A stretch of 64,000 nt of DNA from contig CAJYLH010000024.1 of the NCBI GenBank assembly GCA_913775525.1, forward strand, positions 1-64,000, read 5' to 3'. A program made the translations under genes and the position numbers. This DNA comes from an uncultured Chryseobacterium sp. (lineage in GTDB: Bacteria; Bacteroidota; Bacteroidia; Flavobacteriales; Weeksellaceae). Positions 19,116-26,809 of this stretch are shown one piece after another. The notes under the pieces are model-generated. The model was given only the letters and a program-made list of their open reading frames with translations. It was not told the DNA's origin and searched no databases. The stretch's first letter is position 1; the number at the start of each line of letters is the position of its first letter.

Positions 19116-20843
19116 ATGGGAAAACTAGCAACCATTGATATCATCATCTTTCTTATTTATTTTGTGGTGGTAGCCTCTTACGGGATCTGGATTTACAGAA
19201 AGAAAAAATCCGAATCCACAGGAAGTAAAGATTATTTCCTTGCCGAAGGTTCACTGACCTGGTGGGCCATCGGAGCCAGCTTAATTGCGTCCAACATTTC
19301 GGCGGAACAGTTTATCGGAATGAGCGGCGAAGGGTTCTTCGTTGGGGTAGCGGTTGCCGCCTACGAATGGATCGCTGCTGTAGCCCTGATTATTATTGCC
19401 GTATGGTTTATTCCGATCTATCTTAAAAACAAGATCTATACAATGCCGCAGTTTCTGGAAACCCGTTACAACAAATCGGTTTCCCTGATCATGGCGGTAT
19501 TCTGGCTGTTTTTATATGTCATCGTAAACCTGACGTCTATTCTGTATCTTGGTGCATTGGCCATCGATACGTTGTTGGGAGGTGAGCATCTTCACATCAT
19601 TATGATCGTCCTTTTGCTGATGGCTTTGCTGATCGGGTTGGGAGGAATGAAAGTAATCGGATACACCGATGTGATCCAGGTAGCCGTATTGATTATCGGA
19701 GGTTTTGCCACCGTATACATGGCATTGCAGATTGTTGACCAAAGGATCAACGGTGCTGCGGTTGGAAATGCTTTTGCAGGATTCAATACTTTGATGAACG
19801 AAGCCCCGGGCCACTTTAAGTTGATGCTTGATAAACCTACAACGACAACCACTAATTTAGGAATGCCTCAGAATCTGGAAGTCCAGAAATATGTGGTATT
19901 GCCGGGACTGGCGATGTATTTTGCCGGACAATGGATCGTAAACCTGAACTATTGGGGCTGCAACCAGTACATTACCCAGCGTGCCCTCGGAGCAGATCTG
20001 AAAACTGCCAGAACTGGGATCCTGTTTGCCGGATTTTTAAAGCTTTTCATGCCGATCATTGTAATGCTTCCCGGAATTGCAGCTTACGTATTGTATACCA
20101 AAGGACAGCTTCCGGGATTCAGCGGGGTGAAAGACGGTGCGTATTCAGCAATCTTAGGATTTTTACCTGAAGGTCTGAAAGGACTTGCCGTTGCAGCTTT
20201 AACCGCAGCGATCGTAGCTTCCCTGGCCGGAAAAGTAAACAGTATTTCCACGATTTTTACGTTGGATATCTATAAAAAATACCTGAAAACAGATGCTACT
20301 GAAATCCAGATGGTAAGAACCGGAAGATGGGTGATTATTTCAGCCATGGCCATTGCCCTGCTTTTTACGTGGACGGACGTCTTAGGCATCGGAGGAGAAG
20401 GAGGGTTTACCTTCATCCAGAAATACACCGGATTTATCAGCCCGGGAGTCTTTGCGATGTTCTTACTGGGAATGTTCTGGAAGAGAACAACAGGAACGGC
20501 TGCTTTGGTAGGAGTAATCTTAGGTTTCGTATTAGCGATCTTCTTCAACAGCTTTGCCATCGGCATCTTTGGAAAAGAAACCTTGCTGTATACGGCATTC
20601 ACGTATGAAAAACTGGAAAACGGTGTGGTACACACCATCACCGAAATCCCGTTCCTCATCAACATGGGATGGTCGTTTTTCATCACCATCGTCGTAATGG
20701 TGCTGATCAGCCTTGCCGGACCGAAAGTCAACCCGAAAGCTTTTGCCATCGACAGCAAAATGTTCAAGGTAGATCCAAGAACGATGATACTGATTGTAGT
20801 TACTTTATTACTGCTTACGGCTATTTATGTAAGATTCTGGTAA
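19116..20843 (+). CDS. Sodium/sugar symporter (SSS family, SglT-like), probable L-arabinose importer
   Basis: A 575-residue integral membrane protein with about 14 hydrophobic segments and the solute:sodium symporter pattern: the N-terminal helix IIIFLIYFVVVASYGIW, KDYFLAEGSLTWWAIGASLIASNISAEQFIGMSG, YTMPQFLETRYN and NYWGCNQYITQRALGA. It starts 2 bp after the epimerase gene, so it is translationally close and last in the arabinose operon. Its position predicts L-arabinose as the substrate; family members also move galactose, glucose or xylose. A terminator follows its stop by about 25 bp. Confidence 0.93.
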   Translation: MGKLATIDIIIFLIYFVVVASYGIWIYRKKKSESTGSKDYFLAEGSLTWWAIGASLIASNISAEQFIGMSGEGFFVGVAVAAYEWIAAVALIIIAVWFIPIYLKNKIYTMPQFLETRYNKSVSLIMAVFWLFLYVIVNLTSILYLGALAIDTLLGGEHLHIIMIVLLLMALLIGLGGMKVIGYTDVIQVAVLIIGGFATVYMALQIVDQRINGAAVGNAFAGFNTLMNEAPGHFKLMLDKPTTTTTNLGMPQNLEVQKYVVLPGLAMYFAGQWIVNLNYWGCNQYITQRALGADLKTARTGILFAGFLKLFMPIIVMLPGIAAYVLYTKGQLPGFSGVKDGAYSAILGFLPEGLKGLAVAALTAAIVASLAGKVNSISTIFTLDIYKKYLKTDATEIQMVRTGRWVIISAMAIALLFTWTDVLGIGGEGGFTFIQKYTGFISPGVFAMFLLGMFWKRTTGTAALVGVILGFVLAIFFNSFAIGIFGKETLLYTAFTYEKLENGVVHTITEIPFLINMGWSFFITIVVMVLISLAGPKVNPKAFAIDSKMFKVDPRTMILIVVTLLLLTAIYVRFW

Positions 20844-20868
20844 TATTTAATGATATGATCAACAAAAA

Positions 20869-20899
20869 ACAGGATGCCATCGGTGTCCTGTTTTTTTTG
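20869..20899 (+). terminator. Terminator of the arabinose operon
   Basis: The hairpin ACAGGA / TCCTGT (20869-20891) is followed by a run of eight T. Confidence 0.85.
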
Positions 20900-20928
20900 T
20901 ATAAAGCGTTTTTTCGTATATTCACTTC

Positions 20929-21465
20929 ATGAAACAAAGGCAGGGAATAGGTCTTGAATTTGAAATTGATAAGCTTACAAATTCGATTCAGAATATGATT
21001 ACCGGTGACAGCTTTACAACAGAAGTAATTCTGGTGAATTCTATTTCTGAATTAAAGATTGTTTTGAAAAAGAACGGTTGGCAATTTAATTGGAAAAACG
21101 AATTCAAGCAACCGCAAAGAGAAGTTTATAAACTTTCAATAATAAATAATCAGAATATAATTCAGGGTCTGATTAGCTTAGAAGTAAAATCGGATCATGT
21201 CTATATGCATCTAATCGAAAATGCGCCATTTAACAAAGGAAAAGAAAAGGTGTACGCTGGTGTTCCCGGAAATCTGGTTGCTTTCGCTTGTAAATTATCT
21301 TTTCAAAGAGGCCATGACGGTAATGTTTCATTTGTTGCCAAAAGCCAGCTAATCAAACATTACGAGCAATCTTTGGAAGCAACTCATATAGGCGGCAGAA
21401 TTATGATCATCGGTAGAATTGCTGCTTTAAAATTAACGAATAAATATTTTCCTAATGAAAAATAA
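20929..21465 (+). CDS. GNAT-fold-like protein, possible toxin of a two-gene module
   Basis: A 178-residue soluble protein without a signal peptide. The C-terminal half (about 105-175: GVPGNLVAFACKLSFQRGHD, FVAKSQLIKHYEQSL, ATHIGGRIMIIG, AALKLTNKYF) reads like the acetyl-CoA-binding half of a GNAT acetyltransferase. The N-terminal half is not recognisable to me. It overlaps by 11 bp with a small gene for a 54-residue charged protein, an arrangement common in type II toxin-antitoxin pairs. The toxin role is inference from size, coupling and fold; it could be an ordinary acetyltransferase. Base composition seems more AT-rich than the flanking arabinose genes, hinting at transfer. Confidence 0.6.
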   Translation: MKQRQGIGLEFEIDKLTNSIQNMITGDSFTTEVILVNSISELKIVLKKNGWQFNWKNEFKQPQREVYKLSIINNQNIIQGLISLEVKSDHVYMHLIENAPFNKGKEKVYAGVPGNLVAFACKLSFQRGHDGNVSFVAKSQLIKHYEQSLEATHIGGRIMIIGRIAALKLTNKYFPNEK

Positions 21466-21619
21466 ATCAAAAGAACTGGATGTAGACTTCATTGGTGATG
21501 GAAAGCCCTTAACAAAACAGGAAGAACAAAGAATAAGCGATTTTATCAGGAACCATAAGAGGGACAGTCCTGCCAAATCTGCTGAGAAATTAAATAAGAA
21601 GACTGAAAAGATGAATTAA
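21455..21619 (+). CDS. Small charged protein coupled to the GNAT-like gene, possible antitoxin
   Basis: A 54-residue frame beginning MKNKSKELDVDFIGDGKPLT and ending KLNKKTEKMN. Its first ATG lies 11 bp inside the end of the upstream gene, so translation is probably coupled. The protein is rich in Lys, Glu and Asp, with a central helix-like stretch KQEEQRISDFIRNHKR and a basic tail. I do not recognise a DNA-binding fold. Small disordered partners of this kind are typical of antitoxins, which is the basis of the suggestion. Confidence 0.55.
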   Translation: MKNKSKELDVDFIGDGKPLTKQEEQRISDFIRNHKRDSPAKSAEKLNKKTEKMN

Positions 21620-21646
21620 TTATTTAATTGAATATAGCTTCCTAAA

Positions 21647-22225
21647 GTGACCGACTTTACCACACTGATCCAGCAACATTTCGGGCCACTCAGCGCCAAC
21701 GACCTCAATACCATCTGCATGTATTTCCGGGAGGAAAAGCTTGGTAAAAATGAATTCTTCACCCAGACAGGCCAGCGATGCAACCGGTTGAGCATCGTGA
21801 AATCCGGCATATTGCGCATTTATGCTCTTTCAGAGGGGAAGGAAATCACTCAATGGCTTTCTGTTCCTGATTCATTTATTACGGAAGTGGTGGGTTTCTT
21901 TTTCCATCACCCTAACCGGTGGACCATACAGGCATTTACCGAAGTGGAATTGCTGACCATTTCCAAAACCGATTATCAAAAACTCTGTAAAGAATTTCCA
22001 AAATGGAATGAAATCGAAAAGCAGTTCATCATCAAATGCTTCATGATGATGGAGGACCGGATTTTTTCTCACCTGTCAATGACAGCAGAAGAGCGGTATA
22101 ACAGGTATTTTGACCATCAAAAAGAGCTTTTTACCCAGGTCCCTTTCCAATATATTGCCTCCGTATTGGGAATGACGCCTGAAACGTTCAGCAGGATCAG
22201 GAAACGGCAGACAGAAAAATCTTGA
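21647..22225 (+). CDS. Crp/Fnr family transcriptional regulator
   Basis: A 192-residue protein with a GTG start. A cyclic-nucleotide-binding-like beta-barrel covers about 15-115 (LGKNEFFTQTGQRCNRLSIVKSGILRIYA, EKEIT-like loop, VVGFFFHHPNRWTIQAFTEVELLTIS). A C-terminal helix-turn-helix lies at about 150-188 (QVPFQYIASVLGMTPETFSRIRKR). The cAMP-contacting Arg/Glu pair of true CRP is not evident, as in most Bacteroidota members of this group, so the ligand is unknown. A DUF4260 gene follows immediately and may be its target or an operon partner. Confidence 0.88.
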   Translation: MTDFTTLIQQHFGPLSANDLNTICMYFREEKLGKNEFFTQTGQRCNRLSIVKSGILRIYALSEGKEITQWLSVPDSFITEVVGFFFHHPNRWTIQAFTEVELLTISKTDYQKLCKEFPKWNEIEKQFIIKCFMMMEDRIFSHLSMTAEERYNRYFDHQKELFTQVPFQYIASVLGMTPETFSRIRKRQTEKS

Positions 22226-22296
22226 CTTTTGTCAAGCGAAAAAATTTCAGGGCGACGGATATTTGTATCATTCAAAAACAACATATCACAAATCCA

Positions 22297-22653
22297 ATGA
22301 AAAATCTCCTGATACTTGAAGAAATTGCACAATTATGTTTATCAGTCTTTCTGTTCAGTCAGCTGGAATTTTCCTGGTGGCTTTTTCCCCTTTGCATCCT
22401 GCTCCCCGACTTTTCCATGATTGGCTATCTGTTCAATCCTAAATCCGGAGCATGGCTGTATAATATTTTCCATCATAAAATGACAGCGGTCATTGTTCTG
22501 ATTGTCGGGTTTATTCTTCATTTTCCGATTGTAGAATTGGTAGGAATTATCCTGTTGGGGCATTCTTCCATGGATCGGTTTTTCGGCTACGGACTGAAGT
22601 TCACTGATGATTTCAGGCATACGCACCTGGGATGGATCGGTAAAAGAAACTAA
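22297..22653 (+). CDS. DUF4260 family membrane protein
   Basis: A 118-residue protein from the ATG at 22297 (MKNLLILEEIAQLCLSVFLF). An in-frame upstream start at 22222 would add 25 polar residues that do not fit the family, so I prefer the internal start. It has three to four hydrophobic segments and the family motifs PDFSMIGYLFNPKSGAWLYNIFHH and HSSMDRFFGYGLKFTDDFRHTHLG. The function of DUF4260 is unknown. It lies 70 bp after the Crp/Fnr gene, probably in one unit. Confidence 0.8.
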   Translation: MKNLLILEEIAQLCLSVFLFSQLEFSWWLFPLCILLPDFSMIGYLFNPKSGAWLYNIFHHKMTAVIVLIVGFILHFPIVELVGIILLGHSSMDRFFGYGLKFTDDFRHTHLGWIGKRN

Positions 22654-22774
22654 TGGTACCCTCTAATGAATCAGTTTAATTTGTTAATTTTTTGAAATCA
22701 TCATCAGCTCATCAAAAATGTTTTCCGCCTATGATCATAACAAGCATTTTAGGCTTACATAAAGGCTTTTATTT

Positions 22775-22782
22775 TATATTTG
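22775..22782 (+). promoter_or_regulatory. Predicted -7 promoter element of the TPR-HTH gene
   Basis: TATATTTG at 22775-22782, 20 bp ahead of the start codon at 22802, matches the flavobacterial TAnnTTTG element. No clear TTG was found at the matching -33 position. Confidence 0.55.
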
Positions 22783-22801
22783 TGCAAAACATTAAAGATT
22801 T

Positions 22802-24349
22802 ATGATGAAACTCTACATACTGCTTACCCTGGTTGTTTTTCAGCTGTCCTGTGCCCAGACTCAGGTTGACAGCATCCTGGAAAAAGGATTTTCAGACCAT
22901 CAGTGCAATCATCCTGAAATAGCGATATCTGATGCCAGAAAAATTATTGCGAACCCGGAAGCCACTGCCCGGCAGAAAATGAGGGCATATCAGCTGATGA
23001 GCGGATCTTATTCTGTCATGGGCAAAAACAGATTATCGCTCCATTCCTCTTTTAAAGCAAAAGAAATTGCAGACCAGCTTAATGATCCTTATATTTCAGC
23101 AGTATCCCTATGCTGGGTAGCGGAATGCTACAGGCGGCTGGATCTTAACCATGAATCCCTGGAGAACTATAAGAATGCGCTGGTACTACTTGACCAGATT
23201 CCGGCAACCGATAAAAGCCTCCATACAAAAGCCATTGTTTTTTATGAGATCGGGAATACACAATATAATGAAAACCAGTACCGTTCGGCAGCCGGTAACT
23301 ACACGAAATCCCTTGCGATCCTGAAAAACCTGAAGAAGGATGCCAAAAGGGCTACGGCAGAGACCCAGGATTATTTATTGCTGGGAGGATGCTATCTGTT
23401 TATGAAAAAGTATGATTCTGCTGAGATATGCTTTAAAAAGACAAAAGATATTGCTGCCGCCAATAAAAATACATTCATCATGCCTTATCTGATGGAAAGC
23501 TATGCTAAGCTTTATGACAAACAGGAAAACTACAGGAAGGCCGTTGATTATGCTGAAAAAGGCGTCCAGCTGATGGATTTTCAGGATACCAAGCTCAAAC
23601 GCTCACTGCATGAATTACTGGCTAAATGCTATGGGGAATTGGGGGACGTTCAAAACGCCAGAAAAAATTATAGCACCTATATAAAGCTCAATGATGATTA
23701 CACTACTGAAAAAAACAATGCGGTATCTCTTGCATTCAAACAGGCTAAAACGGGACTGAAAAAAGAGATTGCAGAACAGAAAAACGACAAAATGCTTTTG
23801 GGATACGTATTGATATTCTTAATAATTGCCTCCGCAATTATTATTTTTCTATACAGGCAGAAAGCCCGTAAAAACAGGTTGCTCTACACTCAGACAGTAG
23901 ACCGGCTGGTCCACCAATCCCTTGAAAATACAATTCCTGCCAGGGAAACGTCTGCTCCAGCTGTCTTACTTTCGGAAGAAAAAGAACAGGAGATCCTGCA
24001 AAAACTCGAAGAATTTGAGAAGTCAGAGAGGGTTACGCATAAGAAACTGACGATTGCATCTCTCGCTGCGTCGCTGGGAACCAATGTTACTTATCTGTCC
24101 AATGTGATCAGCAGGCATAAGGCTGCCAATTTCAATCACTACATCAATAACCTGAAAATTACTTACATCGTCAATAAACTGTACACCGAACCCAATTACC
24201 GCAATTACAAAATTACCTATCTGGCAGAGGAGTGCGGGTTGCCGTACAGCTCATTTACCTCTGTTTTTAAGAGCATAACAGGCATGTCGCCCTCTGCATT
24301 CATTAAACAGATGAATGAAGATAAAGATATGACTGTTAAGTATTTATAA
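22802..24349 (+). CDS. TPR-repeat, single-TM, AraC-type HTH regulator
   Basis: A 515-residue protein with a signal peptide (MMKLYILLTLVVFQLSCAQ), tetratricopeptide-like helices over about 60-310, one transmembrane helix at about 331-350 (LLGYVLIFLIIASAIIIFLY), then a cytoplasmic linker and a C-terminal AraC-type double helix-turn-helix at about 415-505 (LTIASLAASLGTNVTYLSNVI and KITYLAEECGLPYSSFTSVFKSITGMSPSAFI). This is a common Chryseobacterium architecture: periplasmic TPRs sense something and the cytoplasmic domain binds DNA. The gene for a large surface protein starts 97 bp downstream and is a candidate target. Confidence 0.88.
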   Translation: MMKLYILLTLVVFQLSCAQTQVDSILEKGFSDHQCNHPEIAISDARKIIANPEATARQKMRAYQLMSGSYSVMGKNRLSLHSSFKAKEIADQLNDPYISAVSLCWVAECYRRLDLNHESLENYKNALVLLDQIPATDKSLHTKAIVFYEIGNTQYNENQYRSAAGNYTKSLAILKNLKKDAKRATAETQDYLLLGGCYLFMKKYDSAEICFKKTKDIAAANKNTFIMPYLMESYAKLYDKQENYRKAVDYAEKGVQLMDFQDTKLKRSLHELLAKCYGELGDVQNARKNYSTYIKLNDDYTTEKNNAVSLAFKQAKTGLKKEIAEQKNDKMLLGYVLIFLIIASAIIIFLYRQKARKNRLLYTQTVDRLVHQSLENTIPARETSAPAVLLSEEKEQEILQKLEEFEKSERVTHKKLTIASLAASLGTNVTYLSNVISRHKAANFNHYINNLKITYIVNKLYTEPNYRNYKITYLAEECGLPYSSFTSVFKSITGMSPSAFIKQMNEDKDMTVKYL

Positions 24350-24446
24350 GTATGATTTTTTATTTTAGCTATGAAATAACGTATTTCAGAGCTATGATTT
24401 TTTTTTTGCTGATCCGGTAAGTCGTTATTTGCTGTAAAATAGAATT

Positions 24447-25904
24447 ATGATCAAAAATTTAACACTTACAGCCGGAGTTCTGTTCAGTTCCATGCTCCTT
24501 TCACAGGTGGGTATTAATACAGATTCCCCAAAAGCAACATTAGATGTACGGTCTGTACCGGCAGACCTTACCAAAACAGACGGTATTATAGCCCCAAAGC
24601 TGAAAGGTACAGAACTTAAAGCTAAGGATCAGCTGTATGCAACCGATCAGACGGGAGCGGTAGTTTATATTACAGAAGCTCTTGATGCTTCCAATGCTAC
24701 AAGCTCTACAGCCGATGATGTTACCGCAAAGACAGCAGAGGTCACCACTATTGGATACTATTACTTTGATGGCGCCCTATGGAAAAAAATAGGAGGAGCA
24801 GGTCCCTGGAATATTTCAGGAACCAATCTGCCTGCCGCTTTGAATACACAGAATATTTACCAGAAAGGAAAGATCGGGATAGGACTTGATCCAGGAGCTA
24901 ATCCCAACACCAGCCTCTATGTTAATGAAAATAACACTTCAGGCGGAACCGGGAGTTCTTTCGGAATTCAGAACAAGATTATTTCAAATAAAGAGGGAGC
25001 CAAAACAGGGATGTATAACTACCTGCTGGATAATTCTGAATCAGGAACAGGAGGTGTAGTCGGGCTGGATAATACAGCTGTCGACGTATCAAAAGTCGCA
25101 AGGGGAGGGCAAAGTGCCACTTTCTCCTATTATCTTACCGGACAGAAAGACAATTCATCCAAATCAGTATCCGGAATTGCTTCACTCGTTTCCGTAGCAG
25201 CTGTGGGAGGAGAACTGAAATCGGGTACGGTATCAGGAAATACCTCCACTACTCTGGTGAGTGCCAATACGGGAAATTTAAGCTTAACAGGTGACCAGTA
25301 CGGGTACAGTGGTTACAGTACCCTCACGGCTCTGCCGGGATATATTCTGAATGCCTTAGGAAATGCTTCGGGCGGTAAGTCTGTAGCTCAGGCAGATGTT
25401 AGGGGTGGGACGGTAAATACCGTTAATATGACAGGGACAACCTCTGGTATGGAAGTGACTGGGACTTCCGGAACTGTCAATGTATCAGATTATGCAGCAC
25501 CGTTAAGATCCTACATCAATTTCGCGTCTACCAATAATATTACAGCCAATATCAATGCTTTGTACGGATTATTAATTGACGGAACGAGCGGACAGTCACA
25601 GAATACCATCGGGAAATCATATGGGATTTACATAAAACCGTTCCGGTTTACCGGGGATACGGAAGCCAATGCCTTTAACCTGTACTCGGAAGGTGAAAAC
25701 ACAAAAAATTATTTCCAGGGCAGGGTAGGCTTGGGAACCAATGCACCGGCAGCTAAACTGCATGTGGTAAAAAGTTCCTCAGATCTTACCCCGGCCATTA
25801 TTTCAGGCTGCAATGAGTATGCGGATAATGCTGCGGCGTCGGCAGCCGGATTGCCTGCAGGAGCATTGTACCGTACAGGAGACATCCTGAAAGTGGTCCA
25901 CTAA
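24447..25904 (+). CDS. Large secreted Gly/Ser/Thr-rich protein with VGIN-TLDV head
   Basis: A 485-residue exported protein with a signal peptide ending near residue 19 (MLLSQ). Directly after it comes VGINTDSPKATLDVRS, the N-terminal signature common to a large family of uncharacterised Flavobacteriia surface proteins. A similar phrase returns near the C-terminus (GRVGLGTNAPAAKLHV), enclosing a long repeat-like region rich in Gly, Ser, Thr and Asn, suggesting an extended beta fibre resembling phage tail-fibre or adhesin shafts. No T9SS domain was seen. Function unknown; it follows the TPR-HTH membrane regulator. Confidence 0.75.
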   Translation: MIKNLTLTAGVLFSSMLLSQVGINTDSPKATLDVRSVPADLTKTDGIIAPKLKGTELKAKDQLYATDQTGAVVYITEALDASNATSSTADDVTAKTAEVTTIGYYYFDGALWKKIGGAGPWNISGTNLPAALNTQNIYQKGKIGIGLDPGANPNTSLYVNENNTSGGTGSSFGIQNKIISNKEGAKTGMYNYLLDNSESGTGGVVGLDNTAVDVSKVARGGQSATFSYYLTGQKDNSSKSVSGIASLVSVAAVGGELKSGTVSGNTSTTLVSANTGNLSLTGDQYGYSGYSTLTALPGYILNALGNASGGKSVAQADVRGGTVNTVNMTGTTSGMEVTGTSGTVNVSDYAAPLRSYINFASTNNITANINALYGLLIDGTSGQSQNTIGKSYGIYIKPFRFTGDTEANAFNLYSEGENTKNYFQGRVGLGTNAPAAKLHVVKSSSDLTPAIISGCNEYADNAAASAAGLPAGALYRTGDILKVVH

Positions 25905-25952
25905 AGCTCCCGTATGTCCCGGTAACTTTTCTTTTTCTTTTGATTTAAGAAG

Positions 25953-25980
25953 GCTGCTTAACAAATGTTAAGCAGCTTTT
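25953..25980 (+). terminator. Terminator after the large surface protein
   Basis: A perfect 10-bp hairpin GCTGCTTAAC / GTTAAGCAGC at 25953-25976, followed by TTTT. Confidence 0.8.
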
Positions 25981-26136
25981 CCAAATGATCATCGCTAAAA
26001 AAATAATGTGCAGCTTTCTGCCTGTTCACTAACACCAATTGGTATGATCATAGCCAGTCAGAGAAAAAATGAACCTGAAATCAACGAAAGATGTATTTTA
26101 AGGATTTAGCTGGGCGGCAAACTGTATTTTAATACT

Positions 26137-26144
26137 TACATTTG
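26137..26144 (+). promoter_or_regulatory. Predicted -7 element of the exonuclease-DUF294 pair
   Basis: TACATTTG matches the TAnnTTTG consensus and lies 16 bp ahead of the GTG start at 26161. Confidence 0.55.
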
Positions 26145-26160
26145 TACTTAAACATTTCCT

Positions 26161-26805
26161 GTGAACCCTTACCTCTTATTTATCGATACAGAAACCACTG
26201 CCGTTCCCAAACGCTGGGATCTGCCGTATTCAGACACCGGAAACTGGCCCTCAGCGGTTCAGGTTTCCTGGATCATCTGTTCGGAAAACGGAACAGAGAT
26301 AAAAAAGGAAGACCGGTACATCTTTGAAGAAGACCTCGTGATCAGTGAAGGATCATTCAGGGTGCATGGCATCACAGAAGAATTCCTGAGATCGAGAGGA
26401 AAGAGCAGAAATGAAGCGTTAAATGATCTTGCCGGAGATATTATAAAATACAATCCTTTAATGGTAGGCCATTTCCTGGAATTCGACCTGCACATCCTTT
26501 CAGCTGATTACCTTAGAGCGCAATTGCCAAATCCTTTCGGAAACAGCCGGTTCTACTGTACCATGCTGAAAAGCCGTGAATATACGTCCGGCACTGCAAA
26601 AGCAGGTCTGCGGTTACCGGAACTCTGCGGTTACCTTTTGAAAGAAACGGCGGAACCCTCCCACAACGCCATTGTGGATGCCGGAATGACGGCCCGCTGT
26701 TTTTTTGAAATGCGCCGCCAGAATCAGATCGCCGAAAAAGACCTTGAAGAAAAACATCAACTGATCTCAGAAAAATTACATCTTCCCGTTTTAAATTCCC
26801 GATAA
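26161..26805 (+). CDS. 3'-5' exonuclease (DEDDh, DNA polymerase III epsilon-like)
   Basis: A 214-residue protein from a GTG start, chosen because it places exonuclease motif I (LLFIDTETT) near the N-terminus as in the family. Motif II is seen in HFLEFDLHIL and motif III in SHNAIVDAGMTARCFF, giving the DEDDh set. It is cytoplasmic. The family trims DNA or RNA 3' ends; whether it proofreads, degrades or processes RNA cannot be told. The DUF294 nucleotidyltransferase-like gene starts 4 bp downstream. This pairing recurs in many Proteobacteria and Bacteroidota, so the two probably act together. Confidence 0.88.
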   Translation: MNPYLLFIDTETTAVPKRWDLPYSDTGNWPSAVQVSWIICSENGTEIKKEDRYIFEEDLVISEGSFRVHGITEEFLRSRGKSRNEALNDLAGDIIKYNPLMVGHFLEFDLHILSADYLRAQLPNPFGNSRFYCTMLKSREYTSGTAKAGLRLPELCGYLLKETAEPSHNAIVDAGMTARCFFEMRRQNQIAEKDLEEKHQLISEKLHLPVLNSR

Positions 26806-26809
26806 ATGT

